47,318 nt of DNA from Clostridia bacterium (GTDB lineage Bacteria; Bacillota; Clostridia; Acetivibrionales; STF1-152), in the NCBI GenBank assembly GCA_028280575.1, contig JANQLN010000100.1:1-47318 (forward strand), read 5' to 3'. The translations under genes were made by a program, and so were the position numbers. Shown here one piece after another: positions 1-10,465 of this stretch. The notes under the pieces are model-generated. The model saw only the letters and a program-made list of their open reading frames with translations. It was not told the DNA's origin and searched no databases. Each line of letters starts with the position of its first letter. The stretch's first letter is position 1.

Positions 1-60
1 ACACCAGGTAAGTGCCGGGGCATCTGAACTACGGACGGTGAATATGCCGGGTAGCCTTTT

Positions 61-111
61 TCAAGGTTCTAGACACTTACATTTTCTTAATGATTGGACT
101 GATAAATGTTT
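61..111 (+). repeat. 51-bp direct repeat, copy 1
   Basis: This stretch matches 23,553-23,603 on the same strand with only two differences (c/t at the 14th base, a/t at the 45th). Weaker similarity continues for about 40 bases, including a shared AAAAATGGG-like block near 138. The two copies bracket the whole housekeeping block. Upstream flanks are unrelated in sequence. It could be the end of a small mobile element or a dispersed intergenic repeat. Confidence 0.85.
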
Positions 112-170
112 TATAATGTGCATAAATCTTATCAATGTTAAAAATGGGAAATTCAAAAGTTAATTTTGTC

Positions 171-199
171 TTGTGTTTACTTGAAAATATCGTTATAAT
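171..199 (+). promoter_or_regulatory. Candidate sigma-A promoter for purA
   Basis: TTGTGT and TATAAT are separated by 17 bases. If used, it gives purA a leader of about 215 bases that contains the 256-281 palindrome. No other pair closer to purA is as good. The -35 box is poor, so support is moderate. Confidence 0.35.
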
Positions 200-255
200 A
201 TATGATGTTGTCTTTTGCATAGATAAGCAATTTGCGCTGCACCGGCTGCAATTAA

Positions 256-281
256 GGAGCATGCTAAATTTAGCATACTCC
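256..281. repeat. 26-bp near-perfect palindrome
   Basis: Two 13-base arms (256-268 and 269-281) are reverse complements with one mismatch and no loop. No T-run follows on either strand, so it is not a typical intrinsic terminator. It sits in the putative purA leader and could be an operator. Confidence 0.7.
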
Positions 282-418
282 ATTAAAAAGATCATGACAG
301 CGCAAAATGCTCATGGATATTTGCCTTAAACTAAAAGCCTGTATTTCATAAAAAATATAAAAACAGACAATAAATAGATATTAGTACAATTACAACGCTT
401 AAAACAAGGGGATGGTGA

Positions 419-1693
<1,275 letters not shown>

Positions 1694-1726
1694 GCCGCAA
1701 ATACCTGTATGAAAACGCTGTACTCC

Positions 1727-1755
1727 TTGACACCTGTATTTAATGTTAGTATAAT
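1727..1755 (+). promoter_or_regulatory. Perfect-consensus sigma-A promoter
   Basis: TTGACA (1727-1732) and TATAAT (1750-1755) are separated by exactly 17 bases, matching both consensus hexamers. Transcription would begin near 1762. It drives the DUF177 gene and rpmF, and it excludes any DUF177 start upstream of about 1762. Confidence 0.88.
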
Positions 1756-1801
1756 ACTTTTTGTGGTTTTAGAGGATAAATTTTTAGCGTGGAGAAAATG
1801 T

Positions 1802-2299
1802 ATGGTTATTGATATATCCGGCATTATTAAAAATGACGGAGCAATATTGAGTATTGAGTTTAATGAGGTAATTCCTTCCCTTGAGGCTGTAATAAAAGGG
1901 ATTGAATTTAATAAACCGGTTGAGTTCAAAGGCAGACTGGCTAATGGTCAGGGCATGCTTTATCTTAGCGGCATCATGGGCACATGTTATGAGATTGATT
2001 GTTACAGGTGTTCTAAGCATTTGGAACGATGTATTGAAATAAAGGTTAAAGAAGGCATAGTAAGTGTTGAGAAAAACGGAGATGAGGATGTTTACACATA
2101 CCAAGGCAATTTTCTTGACTTAAGCGCAATAATAAAGGATAATATTGTTCTGAGCGTGCCCATGAGGGTATTGTGCAGTAATGACTGTAAAGGTCTTTGT
2201 CATATATGCGGGACGGACCTTAATGAAGGTTCATGTTCATGTATAAAGGAGAGTGGAGATCCTAGATTTGAAGTATTAAAGGATTTCTTTAAGGAATAA
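1802..2299 (+). CDS. DUF177/YceD family protein
   Basis: This family is encoded next to rpmF in many bacteria and is linked to 23S rRNA or large-subunit biogenesis; its biochemical role here is inferred from that. The protein is 165 residues. It has a CYRC pair in the middle and a C-terminal cysteine cluster (CSNDCKGLCHICG then CSC) typical of Firmicutes members, probably binding zinc. The same frame is open back to 1709, but that would start upstream of the TTGACA/TATAAT promoter. The ATG at 1802 has GGAG seven bases upstream and gives the family's usual length. It is followed by rpmF about 120 bases downstream. Confidence 0.9.
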   Translation: MVIDISGIIKNDGAILSIEFNEVIPSLEAVIKGIEFNKPVEFKGRLANGQGMLYLSGIMGTCYEIDCYRCSKHLERCIEIKVKEGIVSVEKNGDEDVYTYQGNFLDLSAIIKDNIVLSVPMRVLCSNDCKGLCHICGTDLNEGSCSCIKESGDPRFEVLKDFFKE

Positions 2300-2421
2300 A
2301 TTTTAATGCAAGTAATTTGCAAATATGTTATTTTTTAGTAAATATATGCTGGGGTCAGGCATTTTAATTACTGCTTGGGAATAATAACATAGGCAAAATG
2401 CTGTAACGGGAGGTGTGACAT

Positions 2422-2604
2422 ATGGCAGTACCAAAAAGAAAATGGTCAAAAGCAAGAACAGGCAAAAGAAGGGCGAATTGGAAACTGGCAATACCCACTC
2501 TGGTTTCATGTCCCCAGTGCCATGCACTGAAAATGCCTCACAAGGTTTGTAAGGATTGTGGTTACTACAAAGGCAAGGAAGTTATGGAGGTTGAGTCCAA
2601 ATAA
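2422..2604 (+). CDS. rpmF: 50S ribosomal protein L32
   Basis: This is a small ribosomal protein of the large subunit. The 60 residues begin with the classic MAVPKRKWSKAR segment. Four cysteines in two CxxC pairs (CPQCH and CKDCG) form the zinc-ribbon version of L32. Start: GGGAGGTG lies about six bases before the ATG. It follows the DUF177 gene, the usual arrangement, and is closed by an intrinsic terminator at 2618-2645. Confidence 0.97.
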   Translation: MAVPKRKWSKARTGKRRANWKLAIPTLVSCPQCHALKMPHKVCKDCGYYKGKEVMEVESK

Positions 2605-2617
2605 ATTTTTGTGTTTA

Positions 2618-2645
2618 AAGCCTCGAGGGAAACCCGGGGCTTTTT
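2618..2645 (+). terminator. Intrinsic terminator after rpmF
   Basis: A GC-rich hairpin (AGCCTCG-A-GG arm against CCCGGGGCT, with one bulge and one G-T pair) is followed by five T. It ends the DUF177-rpmF transcript. Confidence 0.85.
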
Positions 2646-2675
2646 GCTACAGGAGTATTGGTCTGGAGGAGTGAT

Positions 2676-4001
2676 ATGGGCGAAGCTGTTGCTTTGATTG
2701 GTTCAGTTATCGAAGGAAGCATAGCCGAAGAAGCAGAGATTGAACCCGGGGATGTAATTAAGTCAATAAATGGACATAGAATTACCGATATATTTGATTA
2801 CAGATATTTGATCTTGAGTGAGAATATAACTATCGGGATTAAAAAACATAACGGTGAAGACTGGGTAGTTGATATTGAAAAAGGTTTAAATGAAGACCTG
2901 GGGATAGAATTTGCCAACCCAATGATTGACTGTGAGAAAACCTGCAGCAATAAGTGTATTTTTTGCTTTATTGACCAGCTTCCAAAGGGTTTGAGAAAAA
3001 CACTTTATTACAAGGATGATGATTCAAGGCTTTCGTTTCTTACAGGTAACTATATAACAATGACCAATATGAGGGAAAAAGATTATGAAAGGATTTTTAA
3101 GTACAGGCTTGCTCCGATAAATGTATCCGTACATACGACGGATCCTTTATTGAGACAGTTTATGCTGGGAAACAGGTTTGCAGGAAATATTATTGAAAAT
3201 ATTAAAAGAATTGTTGACAGGGATCTGACTGTGAACTGTCAGGTGGTTTTATGCAGGGAAATAAATGATAAAAAGCATCTGGAAAAAACCATAAATGATC
3301 TTTCGTCCCTTTATCCCGGAGTTAACAGCATTTCTGTCGTGCCGGCAGGATTGACCGCATACAGGGAAGGTCTGTACAGCCTGAAAGAATATGACTTAAA
3401 AGCTTCAAAAGATGTAGTTGTGCAGATAGAAAGGCTGCAAAAAAATTGTTTGGAAAAATACGGCTCAAGGATAGTATACCCGGCAGACGAATTTTATATA
3501 AACGCAGGGTTGGACATGCCTTTTGAAAATTACTATGAAGGATTTCCGCAGATTGAAAATGGTGTGGGGATGATGACATTTTTTATAAGCAGGTTCAATA
3601 AATATTTGGATGAATATAATCCAGAAAATGGACTGAGGCTAAAAAGGAAGATAAGCCTGGCAACCGGGGTGATGGCTTATACATATTTAAGTGAATTGAT
3701 TGGAAAGCTTAAAGAAAAATATCCTTATCTTGAAATTTCAGTTTTTCCTGTTGAAAATGATTTTTTCGGAAAAACTGTTACGGTTTCGGGATTGGTAACA
3801 GGAACGGACATTGTAAGGCAATTAAAGGGAAAAAAGCTGGGAGATGAGCTTCTTATACCTGAAAATATGCTAAAATCAGGTGAAAAGGTTTTTCTGGATG
3901 ATTATACGGTTGATAGAGTCCGGTCCGAACTGGATGTTAAGGTATCTCCCGTAAATTGTGACGGGTATGGGCTCTGTCACAGGCTCCTGGGAGAAAAATA
4001 A
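2676..4001 (+). CDS. DUF512 family radical-SAM protein with N-terminal PDZ-like domain
   Basis: The 441 residues form a known but functionally uncharacterised family. Residues ~1-65 look like a PDZ-type domain (GSIAEEAEIEPGDVI, then INGHRI). A cysteine cluster follows, C-x3-C-x2-C (CSNKCIFC, about residue 91), which is the 4Fe-4S site expected for radical SAM chemistry. The segment after it (FIDQLPKGLR, then DDDSRLSFLTGNY) is diagnostic of DUF512. The C-terminal part (TVSGLVTGTDI, then DDYTVD) also matches the family. The ATG at 2676 follows GGAGGAG by five bases; an in-frame TTG at 2658 has no such site. The gene lies upstream of der, as in many clostridia. No substrate is established. Confidence 0.92.
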   Translation: MGEAVALIGSVIEGSIAEEAEIEPGDVIKSINGHRITDIFDYRYLILSENITIGIKKHNGEDWVVDIEKGLNEDLGIEFANPMIDCEKTCSNKCIFCFIDQLPKGLRKTLYYKDDDSRLSFLTGNYITMTNMREKDYERIFKYRLAPINVSVHTTDPLLRQFMLGNRFAGNIIENIKRIVDRDLTVNCQVVLCREINDKKHLEKTINDLSSLYPGVNSISVVPAGLTAYREGLYSLKEYDLKASKDVVVQIERLQKNCLEKYGSRIVYPADEFYINAGLDMPFENYYEGFPQIENGVGMMTFFISRFNKYLDEYNPENGLRLKRKISLATGVMAYTYLSELIGKLKEKYPYLEISVFPVENDFFGKTVTVSGLVTGTDIVRQLKGKKLGDELLIPENMLKSGEKVFLDDYTVDRVRSELDVKVSPVNCDGYGLCHRLLGEK

Positions 4002-4031
4002 AGAAAGCATAATATAAATGGAAGTGATTAT

Positions 4032-5354
4032 ATGGCAAAGCCTGTAGTAGCAGTTGTGGGAAGACCTAATGTTGGCAAATCGACATTTTTTAATTTCATT
4101 GCAGGTAAACGGATATCAATTGTTGATGATACTCCGGGAATAACCCGTGACCGAGTATATGCGGAAGCCGAATGGAGAGGGGTTACATTTACAGTCATTG
4201 ATACGGGCGGTATTGAGCCAAAAACCTCCGACAGCATACTTAAACAGATGAGAATACAGGCAGAGATAGCAGTGGATACAGCGGATGTAATAATTTTCAT
4301 GGTAGATGCGAAAGAAGGCCTGGCTCCTTCAGACGGTGAAATAGCTACTATGCTCAGAAAAGCGAACAAGCCTGTTGTTCTTACTGTCAACAAGGTAGAC
4401 AAGATAGGAGAGCCTCCTCCTGAAATATACGAGTTTTATACCTTGGGAATAGACAATCTGGTACCTATTTCATCTTCAAACGGATTAGGGATTGGAGACC
4501 TTCTTGATGAAGTTTTTGAGCGTTTTCCCAAGCTGGACGAAGGCGGCGGGGAAGAAGATGGGATAAAAATTGCAGTTATTGGAAAGCCGAATACGGGAAA
4601 ATCATCGCTTATTAATAAAATACTTGATGAAAAAAGAGTTATTGTAAGCAGTATACCCGGAACTACCAGGGATGCAATTGATACTTATGTAACGCGCTAT
4701 GGCAAAAAATATATTTTTATAGATACGGCGGGAATCAGAAGGAAGAGCAGAATTAATGAAGACATAGAAAGGTACAGTATTATCAGGGCATTTACAGCAG
4801 TAGACAGGGCGGATGTATGCCTTATAATGATGGATTCAACGGAGGGTCCCACAGAGCAGGACACAAAAATAGCAGGCTATGCACATGATGCAGGAAAAGC
4901 TTCCATATTTGTTGTTAACAAATGGGACCTTATTGATAAAGATACGGGGACATATGAGAGTTATAGAAAAAAGGTGATGAATAAATTTGCTTTTATGTCC
5001 TATGCTCCCGTTGAATTTATATCTGCAATATCCGGAAAAAGAGTTGAAAAGCTGTTTGACCGGATAAACAATGTTGAGGGGCAATCTGTAAAGAGGGTAG
5101 CTACCGGAGTTCTTAATGATGTTTTAAATGACGCTATGGCGATATCACAGCCGCCTTCCGACAAGGGAAAAAGGCTTAAAATATACTATATGACACAGGT
5201 AAGCATAAAACCGCCGGCATTTGTTTTATTTATAAATAATAAGGAATTAATGCATTTCTCATATCTTAGATATATTGAAAACTGCCTGAGGGATGCTTTT
5301 GGTTTTGAAGGAACTCCCATAAGGTTTATGACCAGGGAGAGGAGAGAGGGGTAA
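4032..5354 (+). CDS. der: Ribosome biogenesis GTPase Der (EngA)
   Basis: This double-GTPase is needed for 50S subunit maturation. Of 440 residues, the first G domain has GRPNVGKST (residues 10-18), DTPGITRDR, DTGG and NKVDK. The second, starting near residue 176, has GKPNTGKSS, IPGTTRD, DTAGIRRKS and NKWD. A C-terminal KH-like domain (residues ~355-440) ends with FEGTPIRF. All G1-G5 motifs are intact in both domains. Start: GGAAGTG precedes the ATG. plsY follows within five bases, so the two are cotranscribed. Confidence 0.97.
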   Translation: MAKPVVAVVGRPNVGKSTFFNFIAGKRISIVDDTPGITRDRVYAEAEWRGVTFTVIDTGGIEPKTSDSILKQMRIQAEIAVDTADVIIFMVDAKEGLAPSDGEIATMLRKANKPVVLTVNKVDKIGEPPPEIYEFYTLGIDNLVPISSSNGLGIGDLLDEVFERFPKLDEGGGEEDGIKIAVIGKPNTGKSSLINKILDEKRVIVSSIPGTTRDAIDTYVTRYGKKYIFIDTAGIRRKSRINEDIERYSIIRAFTAVDRADVCLIMMDSTEGPTEQDTKIAGYAHDAGKASIFVVNKWDLIDKDTGTYESYRKKVMNKFAFMSYAPVEFISAISGKRVEKLFDRINNVEGQSVKRVATGVLNDVLNDAMAISQPPSDKGKRLKIYYMTQVSIKPPAFVLFINNKELMHFSYLRYIENCLRDAFGFEGTPIRFMTRERREG

Positions 5355-5359
5355 ATGCA

Positions 5360-5959
5360 GTGGGGACATTTATAATCATTGTTATTTTGGGATACTTGCT
5401 TGGCAGTGTTAACAGTGCTATTGTGGTTGGAAAATTGTATGGCACGGATATAAGGAAGCACGGCAGCGGTAACGCCGGTATGACCAATACCCTTAGAACA
5501 CTTGGTAAATCGGCTGCAATAATGGTTACACTGGGAGATGTTTTAAAGGGCGTGATTGCATGCCTGATAGGTTACTTTTCAGCAGGTGAGCCAGGGCTGC
5601 TTGCCGGAGGAGCAGCTTGCATCCTGGGACATAACTGGCCTTTGTACTTTGGATTCAGGGGGGGGAAAGGTGCTCTTACCTCGATTACGGTTATATTTTT
5701 AACGGACTATAGGATTGGGTTTATAATTTTAGGGATGTTTATTATTGCTGTAGCAGTTACAAGATTTGTTTCACTAGGCTCCATAATTGGGGCAGCAGCT
5801 CTTCCGGTAATGGCTATTCTATTTGATAAGAGCGTGGAATTTATTATCTTTTCAGTTTTTCTGGGATTACTTGTTATAGGAAGGCATCACAGTAATATCT
5901 CAAGGCTTATAAAGGGGAATGAATCGAAGCTCGGGAAGAAAAAAACCGATGCTCAATAA
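5360..5959 (+). CDS. plsY: Glycerol-3-phosphate acyltransferase PlsY
   Basis: This membrane enzyme transfers the acyl group of acyl-phosphate to glycerol-3-phosphate, the first step of phospholipid synthesis. The 199 residues are highly hydrophobic, with about five membrane segments. Family motifs are present: GSVNSAIVVGKLYG (residues ~11-24), GSGNAGMTNTLRTLG (~37-51), GHNWPLYFGFRGGKG (~91-105) and HHSNISRLIKG near the end. The start is GTG at 5360, five bases after der stops, with GAGAGGGG upstream. The der-plsY-gpsA order is common in Firmicutes. Confidence 0.95.
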   Translation: MGTFIIIVILGYLLGSVNSAIVVGKLYGTDIRKHGSGNAGMTNTLRTLGKSAAIMVTLGDVLKGVIACLIGYFSAGEPGLLAGGAACILGHNWPLYFGFRGGKGALTSITVIFLTDYRIGFIILGMFIIAVAVTRFVSLGSIIGAAALPVMAILFDKSVEFIIFSVFLGLLVIGRHHSNISRLIKGNESKLGKKKTDAQ

Positions 5960-6043
5960 TGAAAAAGAAATTATAAAAATTGATTTAAAAAAACTTATAT
6001 TAGTGATAATATAGTATCAGGAATGTTTCGTATGGAGGCTTTT

Positions 6044-7048
6044 ATGGTAAGGGGAAATGTTACAATTATAGGTGCAGGAAGTATGGGAACCGCCGCATCT
6101 GTACTTTTGGCGGACAACGGGTTTAAGGTGAATATGTATTCCTGTTTTGAAGACGAAGCCGCAATGATAAATACTCAAAGGGAACAAAAAGATAAGCTTC
6201 CCGGGGTCAGGATACCCGATAACGTGGTTTGCCATAATGATATGGAGGCAGCATTGAATAATTCGGATTCAATCGTACTTGCTATCCCTTCACAAACCGT
6301 AAGAGAGAATGTGAAAAAGCTTGCCCTTAAGAATTTGAATAAAAGAAAAATTATTTGCTTTTCAAAAGGCCTTGAGGAAAACACCTGCCTTAGAATGTCC
6401 CAGGTTATCGAGCAGGAGATAAAGGATGCAAATACGGTGATAATGTCCGGACCATGTCACGCGGAAGAAATGGCAAGTAAAATTCCTACTGCGTATGTTG
6501 CGGCGTCAAAGCATAAAAAAGAGGCGGCAGAAGCCCAGGATATGTTTATGTCTTCTGCTTTCAGGGTATATACCAATACCGACACAGCAGGTGTAGAGCT
6601 GGGAGGCGCACTTAAAAATGTTATCGCTATATGTGCAGGGATATCGGACGGACTGGGATTTGGAGACAATACGAAGGCAGCTTTGATGACAAGGGGGATG
6701 TTCGAAATCCAGAGGCTTGGTGTTGAAATGGGTGCTAAAGCGCAAACCTTCTCAGGCCTTACGGGAATTGGGGATTTGATTGTTACCTGCACAAGTATGC
6801 ACAGCCGGAACAGGAGGGCCGGAATTCTCTTAGGAAAAGGATATTCACTTGCTGATGCGTTAAAAGAGGTTGAAATGGTTGTAGAAGGAGTCAAAACCGC
6901 AAAAGCAGCGTACAAACTTGCTATAAAGCATAATATTGAAATGCCTATTACAACTGAAGCATATAAAATCCTGTTTGAAGGTAAAAATGCCGGGGAAGCT
7001 GTTATTGACCTGATGACGAGAAAAAGGAAAAATGAAATGATTTTTTAG
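6044..7048 (+). CDS. gpsA: NAD(P)-dependent glycerol-3-phosphate dehydrogenase GpsA
   Basis: The enzyme reduces dihydroxyacetone phosphate to the glycerol-3-phosphate used by PlsY, encoded just upstream. The 334 residues start with a Rossmann fold (ITIIGAGSMG-type glycine loop, residues ~6-15). The substrate site has SGPCHAEEM, ELGGALKNVIAI with the conserved Lys, GLTGIGDLIVTC and SRNRR. The ATG at 6044 follows GGAGG by five bases; the in-frame ATG at 6023 has no such site. An 85-base gap separates it from plsY. It contains AT-rich -10-like sequence near 6005, so a private promoter is possible but not clear. Confidence 0.96.
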   Translation: MVRGNVTIIGAGSMGTAASVLLADNGFKVNMYSCFEDEAAMINTQREQKDKLPGVRIPDNVVCHNDMEAALNNSDSIVLAIPSQTVRENVKKLALKNLNKRKIICFSKGLEENTCLRMSQVIEQEIKDANTVIMSGPCHAEEMASKIPTAYVAASKHKKEAAEAQDMFMSSAFRVYTNTDTAGVELGGALKNVIAICAGISDGLGFGDNTKAALMTRGMFEIQRLGVEMGAKAQTFSGLTGIGDLIVTCTSMHSRNRRAGILLGKGYSLADALKEVEMVVEGVKTAKAAYKLAIKHNIEMPITTEAYKILFEGKNAGEAVIDLMTRKRKNEMIF

Positions 7049-7064
7049 TGGAGGATGATTTAAT

Positions 7065-7472
7065 ATGATAAAAGTATATTTTGGACCTAAAGGAATGGGT
7101 AAGACGAAGCTGTTGATAGATAATGCAAACAAGCTTTCGGAAAAGTGCAAAGGAGTTATAGTATTTGTTGATAATTCCAATGAACATATGTACGACCTGA
7201 AACATGAAATCCGTTTTACAAATATTTCCGAATATCCTGTCGCCTGTTCCAAAACCATGTTAGGCTTCATTTGTGGAATGGTATCACAGGATTATGATAT
7301 AGAAGGCATTTTTATAGACGGTCTCACATATATAATCGGAACTGATGAAAAAATGGACGGGTTTTTTAAGGAATTGGAGAAAATTTCGTCAAAAAACAGC
7401 ATCAGTTTTTATATAAGCATTAATGGTGAAAAAAACATGATACCGGAATATTTAAATAAATTTGCAGTATAG
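7065..7472 (+). CDS. Small P-loop ATP-binding protein
   Basis: The 135-residue protein has a Walker A loop at its N-terminus (GPKGMGKTK, residues ~7-15) and a plausible Walker B strand (GIFIDGL, about 81-87). It lacks the other helicase or kinase motifs, so it is a minimal P-loop NTPase fold. No specific function can be assigned. The Shine-Dalgarno GGAGGATG lies well placed before the ATG. It sits 16 bases after gpsA and six bases before priA, which suggests cotranscription with both. Similar small P-loop proteins occur at this locus in clostridia, to my knowledge without experimental study. Confidence 0.75.
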   Translation: MIKVYFGPKGMGKTKLLIDNANKLSEKCKGVIVFVDNSNEHMYDLKHEIRFTNISEYPVACSKTMLGFICGMVSQDYDIEGIFIDGLTYIIGTDEKMDGFFKELEKISSKNSISFYISINGEKNMIPEYLNKFAV

Positions 7473-7478
7473 GCTATT

Positions 7479-9926
7479 ATGGATAAGGTTGTTTCTGTTG
7501 CCATAATCAATAGCACGAGAAGCTTTGACAGGGAGTACCATTATTTATTACCCGAAAGGCTCAATAATAATGTGCAGCCTGGAGTCAGGGTAGTCATACC
7601 TTTTGGCAGGGGTAATACGTCCAGGGAAGGATATATCCTTAAGCTGCATTCCAAAAGCGATGCCAGTGGGCTTAAGGAAATTAAAAGCATACTTGATGAC
7701 AGGCCCGTACTTGATAATGACTTAATAAAGCTGGCCCAATGGATGAGGATCAGATACATATGCACTTACTCCGATGCTTTCAAGTGTATGCTTCCTGCGG
7801 GGCTTAATGTGAAAAGTATAAAATATATTAGATTTACCGGGCAAAACGTAAATATTACTGAAAAAGAAAAAACAGTTATTGATGCATTAAAGGAGCATGA
7901 AGGTGAATGTGAATACAAGCAGCTTAGGGAGGCAGTTTCATTAGACGGTTTCTCCAGGGTAATCAATAATCTTAAAAGAAAAGGCATGATTGATATAACG
8001 GAAGAATATGTTCCAAAAGTGAGGGAAAAAAAGCTCAGGACAGTTTTTCTTTCCATGGCTGAGGATGAAGTAAGAGATATTCTGGAAGGGGACGTATTGA
8101 AAAGTATTCAACAGATCAGGGTCCTGGAGATACTCCTGGAAAATGAGTTTGTTGCCGTTTCCGACCTTATCCGGTTTGCAAATGTTTCCTATAATGCTCT
8201 AAATACTCTTCATAAACGTAATTTTATATCATTCGGAGAGATCGAAGTAAAAAGAAATCCCTTTACAACCAGGAATGTAGAAAGAACAATGCCTCTAACC
8301 CTTACCCTGCAGCAGCAAAAAGCACTTTCGGTTATGAAAGGAAAGCTGGAAAACAAAAATTATGAGAAAATTTTGCTTCATGGCGTTACGGGAAGCGGCA
8401 AAACAGAAGTATACATGCAGCTTATAAATGATGTAATAGCAATGGGCAGGGAGGCAATTGTACTTGTTCCGGAAATATCTCTTACACCCCAGATGGTAAA
8501 ACGTTTTAGAGGAAGATTTGGTGATGATGTGGCAGTGATGCACAGCAGGCTTTCCCTTGGAGAAAAATATGACCAGTGGCGATTGGTAAGAGAAGGAAAG
8601 ATAAAGGTGGTTGTAGGAGCAAGGTCTGCTATATTCGCACCATTAAAAAACCTGGGAGCAATAATAATTGATGAAGAGCATGAAAACAGTTATAAATCGG
8701 AAATCACTCCAAAATATGACGCAAGAGATATTGCCAGAATAAGATGTATTCAGAATAAATGCCTTATGGTATTGGGATCTGCAACACCGTCAATTGAATC
8801 TTATTTTGAGGCATGCGGTGACAAAGCGGAATATTGCAGTATGACTGAGAGAGCGAATAATCTGATTCTTCCCAAAACCGGGATAGTGGACATGCGAAGT
8901 GAGCTGGAAAGCGGAAACAGGTCCATATTCAGTAAAAAGCTTATTGATGAAATAAAAAGCAATATTGAAAAAGGCCAGCAGACTCTTCTGCTGCTTAACA
9001 GGAGGGGCCATTCAAGCTTTGTTATGTGCAGGGGCTGCGGATATGCAGTCAAATGCACAAGCTGCAACATAACTATGACTTATCATAGCCTTGACAAAAG
9101 GCTTATCTGCCATTATTGCGGTTATACGTTAAGGCTGCCGCAAGTTTGTCCAAAGTGTAAAAGCAGGCATATCCGTTTTTTTGGCATAGGTACCCAGAAG
9201 GTAGAAGAACAGCTTTATAAGGAAATTCCAGGTTGCTCCGTTGTAAGGATGGATATGGATACAACTAAAGGAAAAAATTCCCATGAAAAGCTTCTGGATA
9301 AATTTCAAAATGACGGAATAGATATCCTGGTAGGAACTCAAATGATAGCCAAGGGCCACGACTTTCCAAACGTAACGCTGGTTGGGGTGCTTGCAGCAGA
9401 TGCAACACTCAATATAGATGACTTCAGGGCCTCTGAAAAAACATTCCAGCTGCTTACACAGGTGGCAGGCCGTGCAGGAAGGGGGAATATTCCGGGAAGA
9501 GTAATCATTCAAACATATAATATAGATGATTACTCTATTACTGCCGCATGCAGACATGATTATAAAAGTTTTTACAGGCATGAGATACTTGTAAGGAAAA
9601 ACCTGAATTATCCTCCCTTTGCAAATATTGCGGTTATAATACTTAGAGGAAAAGATGATAAAAACGTAAGGGAAAAGGCCCAAAAGGTTTTTGACAGGCT
9701 TAAGGATGATCTGAGGGGATATAAGTTTAAATTTTACATAAACGGTCCGAAAAGGGCTCCCCTGTCCAGGATAAAAAAAAATTACAGATGGAGAATTGTA
9801 CTCAAATGCACCGGTTTTCAAAAAACACTGGAAATATTGACAAAATTGAATGACGGCTTTGACCGGAAATATTCAAGGAGCGGTGTGGAGCTTTCCGTAG
9901 ATATAAATCCTTTAAATATGGTATAA
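7479..9926 (+). CDS. priA: Primosomal replication restart helicase PriA
   Basis: PriA recognises stalled forks and reloads the replisome using 3'-to-5' helicase activity. The 815 residues exceed the roughly 730 of the E. coli protein, as is usual in Firmicutes. Order: 3'-DNA-binding domain (residues ~1-110), winged-helix region (~130-260), then helicase lobes. Walker A is GVTGSGKT (302-309), followed by DEEH (motif II) and GSATPS. Zinc-binding cysteine pairs CRGCGYAVKCTSC and CHYCGY/CPKC sit between the lobes. Motif V/VI segments are QMIAKGHDFPNV and QVAGRAGRG. The ATG lies six bases after the previous stop and has only a weak ribosome site. Confidence 0.97.
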   Translation: MDKVVSVAIINSTRSFDREYHYLLPERLNNNVQPGVRVVIPFGRGNTSREGYILKLHSKSDASGLKEIKSILDDRPVLDNDLIKLAQWMRIRYICTYSDAFKCMLPAGLNVKSIKYIRFTGQNVNITEKEKTVIDALKEHEGECEYKQLREAVSLDGFSRVINNLKRKGMIDITEEYVPKVREKKLRTVFLSMAEDEVRDILEGDVLKSIQQIRVLEILLENEFVAVSDLIRFANVSYNALNTLHKRNFISFGEIEVKRNPFTTRNVERTMPLTLTLQQQKALSVMKGKLENKNYEKILLHGVTGSGKTEVYMQLINDVIAMGREAIVLVPEISLTPQMVKRFRGRFGDDVAVMHSRLSLGEKYDQWRLVREGKIKVVVGARSAIFAPLKNLGAIIIDEEHENSYKSEITPKYDARDIARIRCIQNKCLMVLGSATPSIESYFEACGDKAEYCSMTERANNLILPKTGIVDMRSELESGNRSIFSKKLIDEIKSNIEKGQQTLLLLNRRGHSSFVMCRGCGYAVKCTSCNITMTYHSLDKRLICHYCGYTLRLPQVCPKCKSRHIRFFGIGTQKVEEQLYKEIPGCSVVRMDMDTTKGKNSHEKLLDKFQNDGIDILVGTQMIAKGHDFPNVTLVGVLAADATLNIDDFRASEKTFQLLTQVAGRAGRGNIPGRVIIQTYNIDDYSITAACRHDYKSFYRHEILVRKNLNYPPFANIAVIILRGKDDKNVREKAQKVFDRLKDDLRGYKFKFYINGPKRAPLSRIKKNYRWRIVLKCTGFQKTLEILTKLNDGFDRKYSRSGVELSVDINPLNMV

Positions 9927-9987
9927 TAGGTAAAGGGGTGCACCAACATTTTTTGCAAAACAAAATTAGGAAAGGTATGTTGTCAAA

Positions 9988-10452
9988 ATGGCTGTTAGGA
10001 ATATAAGGGTTGAACGTGAACAGGATGAAATTTTAAGGAAAAAATCCCGTGAAGTGGATGAAATTAATGAAAGAATAATTACTTTACTTGATGATATGGC
10101 AGAGACTTTATATAAATCGAATGGTGTGGGATTGGCTGCTCCACAGGTTGGAGTTCTCAAGCGGGTTATAGTTGCTGATGCAGGTGACGGCCTTATAGAA
10201 CTGATAAATCCGAAAATCACCCGGGAAAGCGGGGAACAAATTTATGTGGAGGGCTGTCTTAGCCTGCCAAATGTTTTTGGTGAAGTGAAAAGACCGGAGG
10301 AAGTTTTGGTAGAGGGTTTGAACAGGGACGGTAAGAGGGTTGAAATTAACGGCAGCAAACTGCTGGCGGTAGTTCTTTGTCATGAAATTGACCATCTTGA
10401 CGGAGTGCTGTTTACCGATAAAGCTATAAGACTTGTTGATCCGGAAAAATAG
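9988..10452 (+). CDS. def: Peptide deformylase
   Basis: Removes the formyl group from the N-terminal methionine of new proteins. All three motifs are intact in 154 residues: GVGLAAPQ (about 47-54), EGCLSLP (about 89-95) and HEIDHLDG (about 131-138). The Cys and the two His ligate the catalytic metal and the Glu of HEIDH is catalytic. It lies between priA and fmt, the order also found in Bacillus. A clean promoter is not visible in the 61-base gap from priA. Confidence 0.96.
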   Translation: MAVRNIRVEREQDEILRKKSREVDEINERIITLLDDMAETLYKSNGVGLAAPQVGVLKRVIVADAGDGLIELINPKITRESGEQIYVEGCLSLPNVFGEVKRPEEVLVEGLNRDGKRVEINGSKLLAVVLCHEIDHLDGVLFTDKAIRLVDPEK

Positions 10453-10465
10453 TAGGTGATTTTAG

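Noticed and set aside
77..329. Open frames on both strands upstream of purA
   Set aside because: They overlap each other, a repeat and a palindrome, have no ribosome sites and no family pattern.
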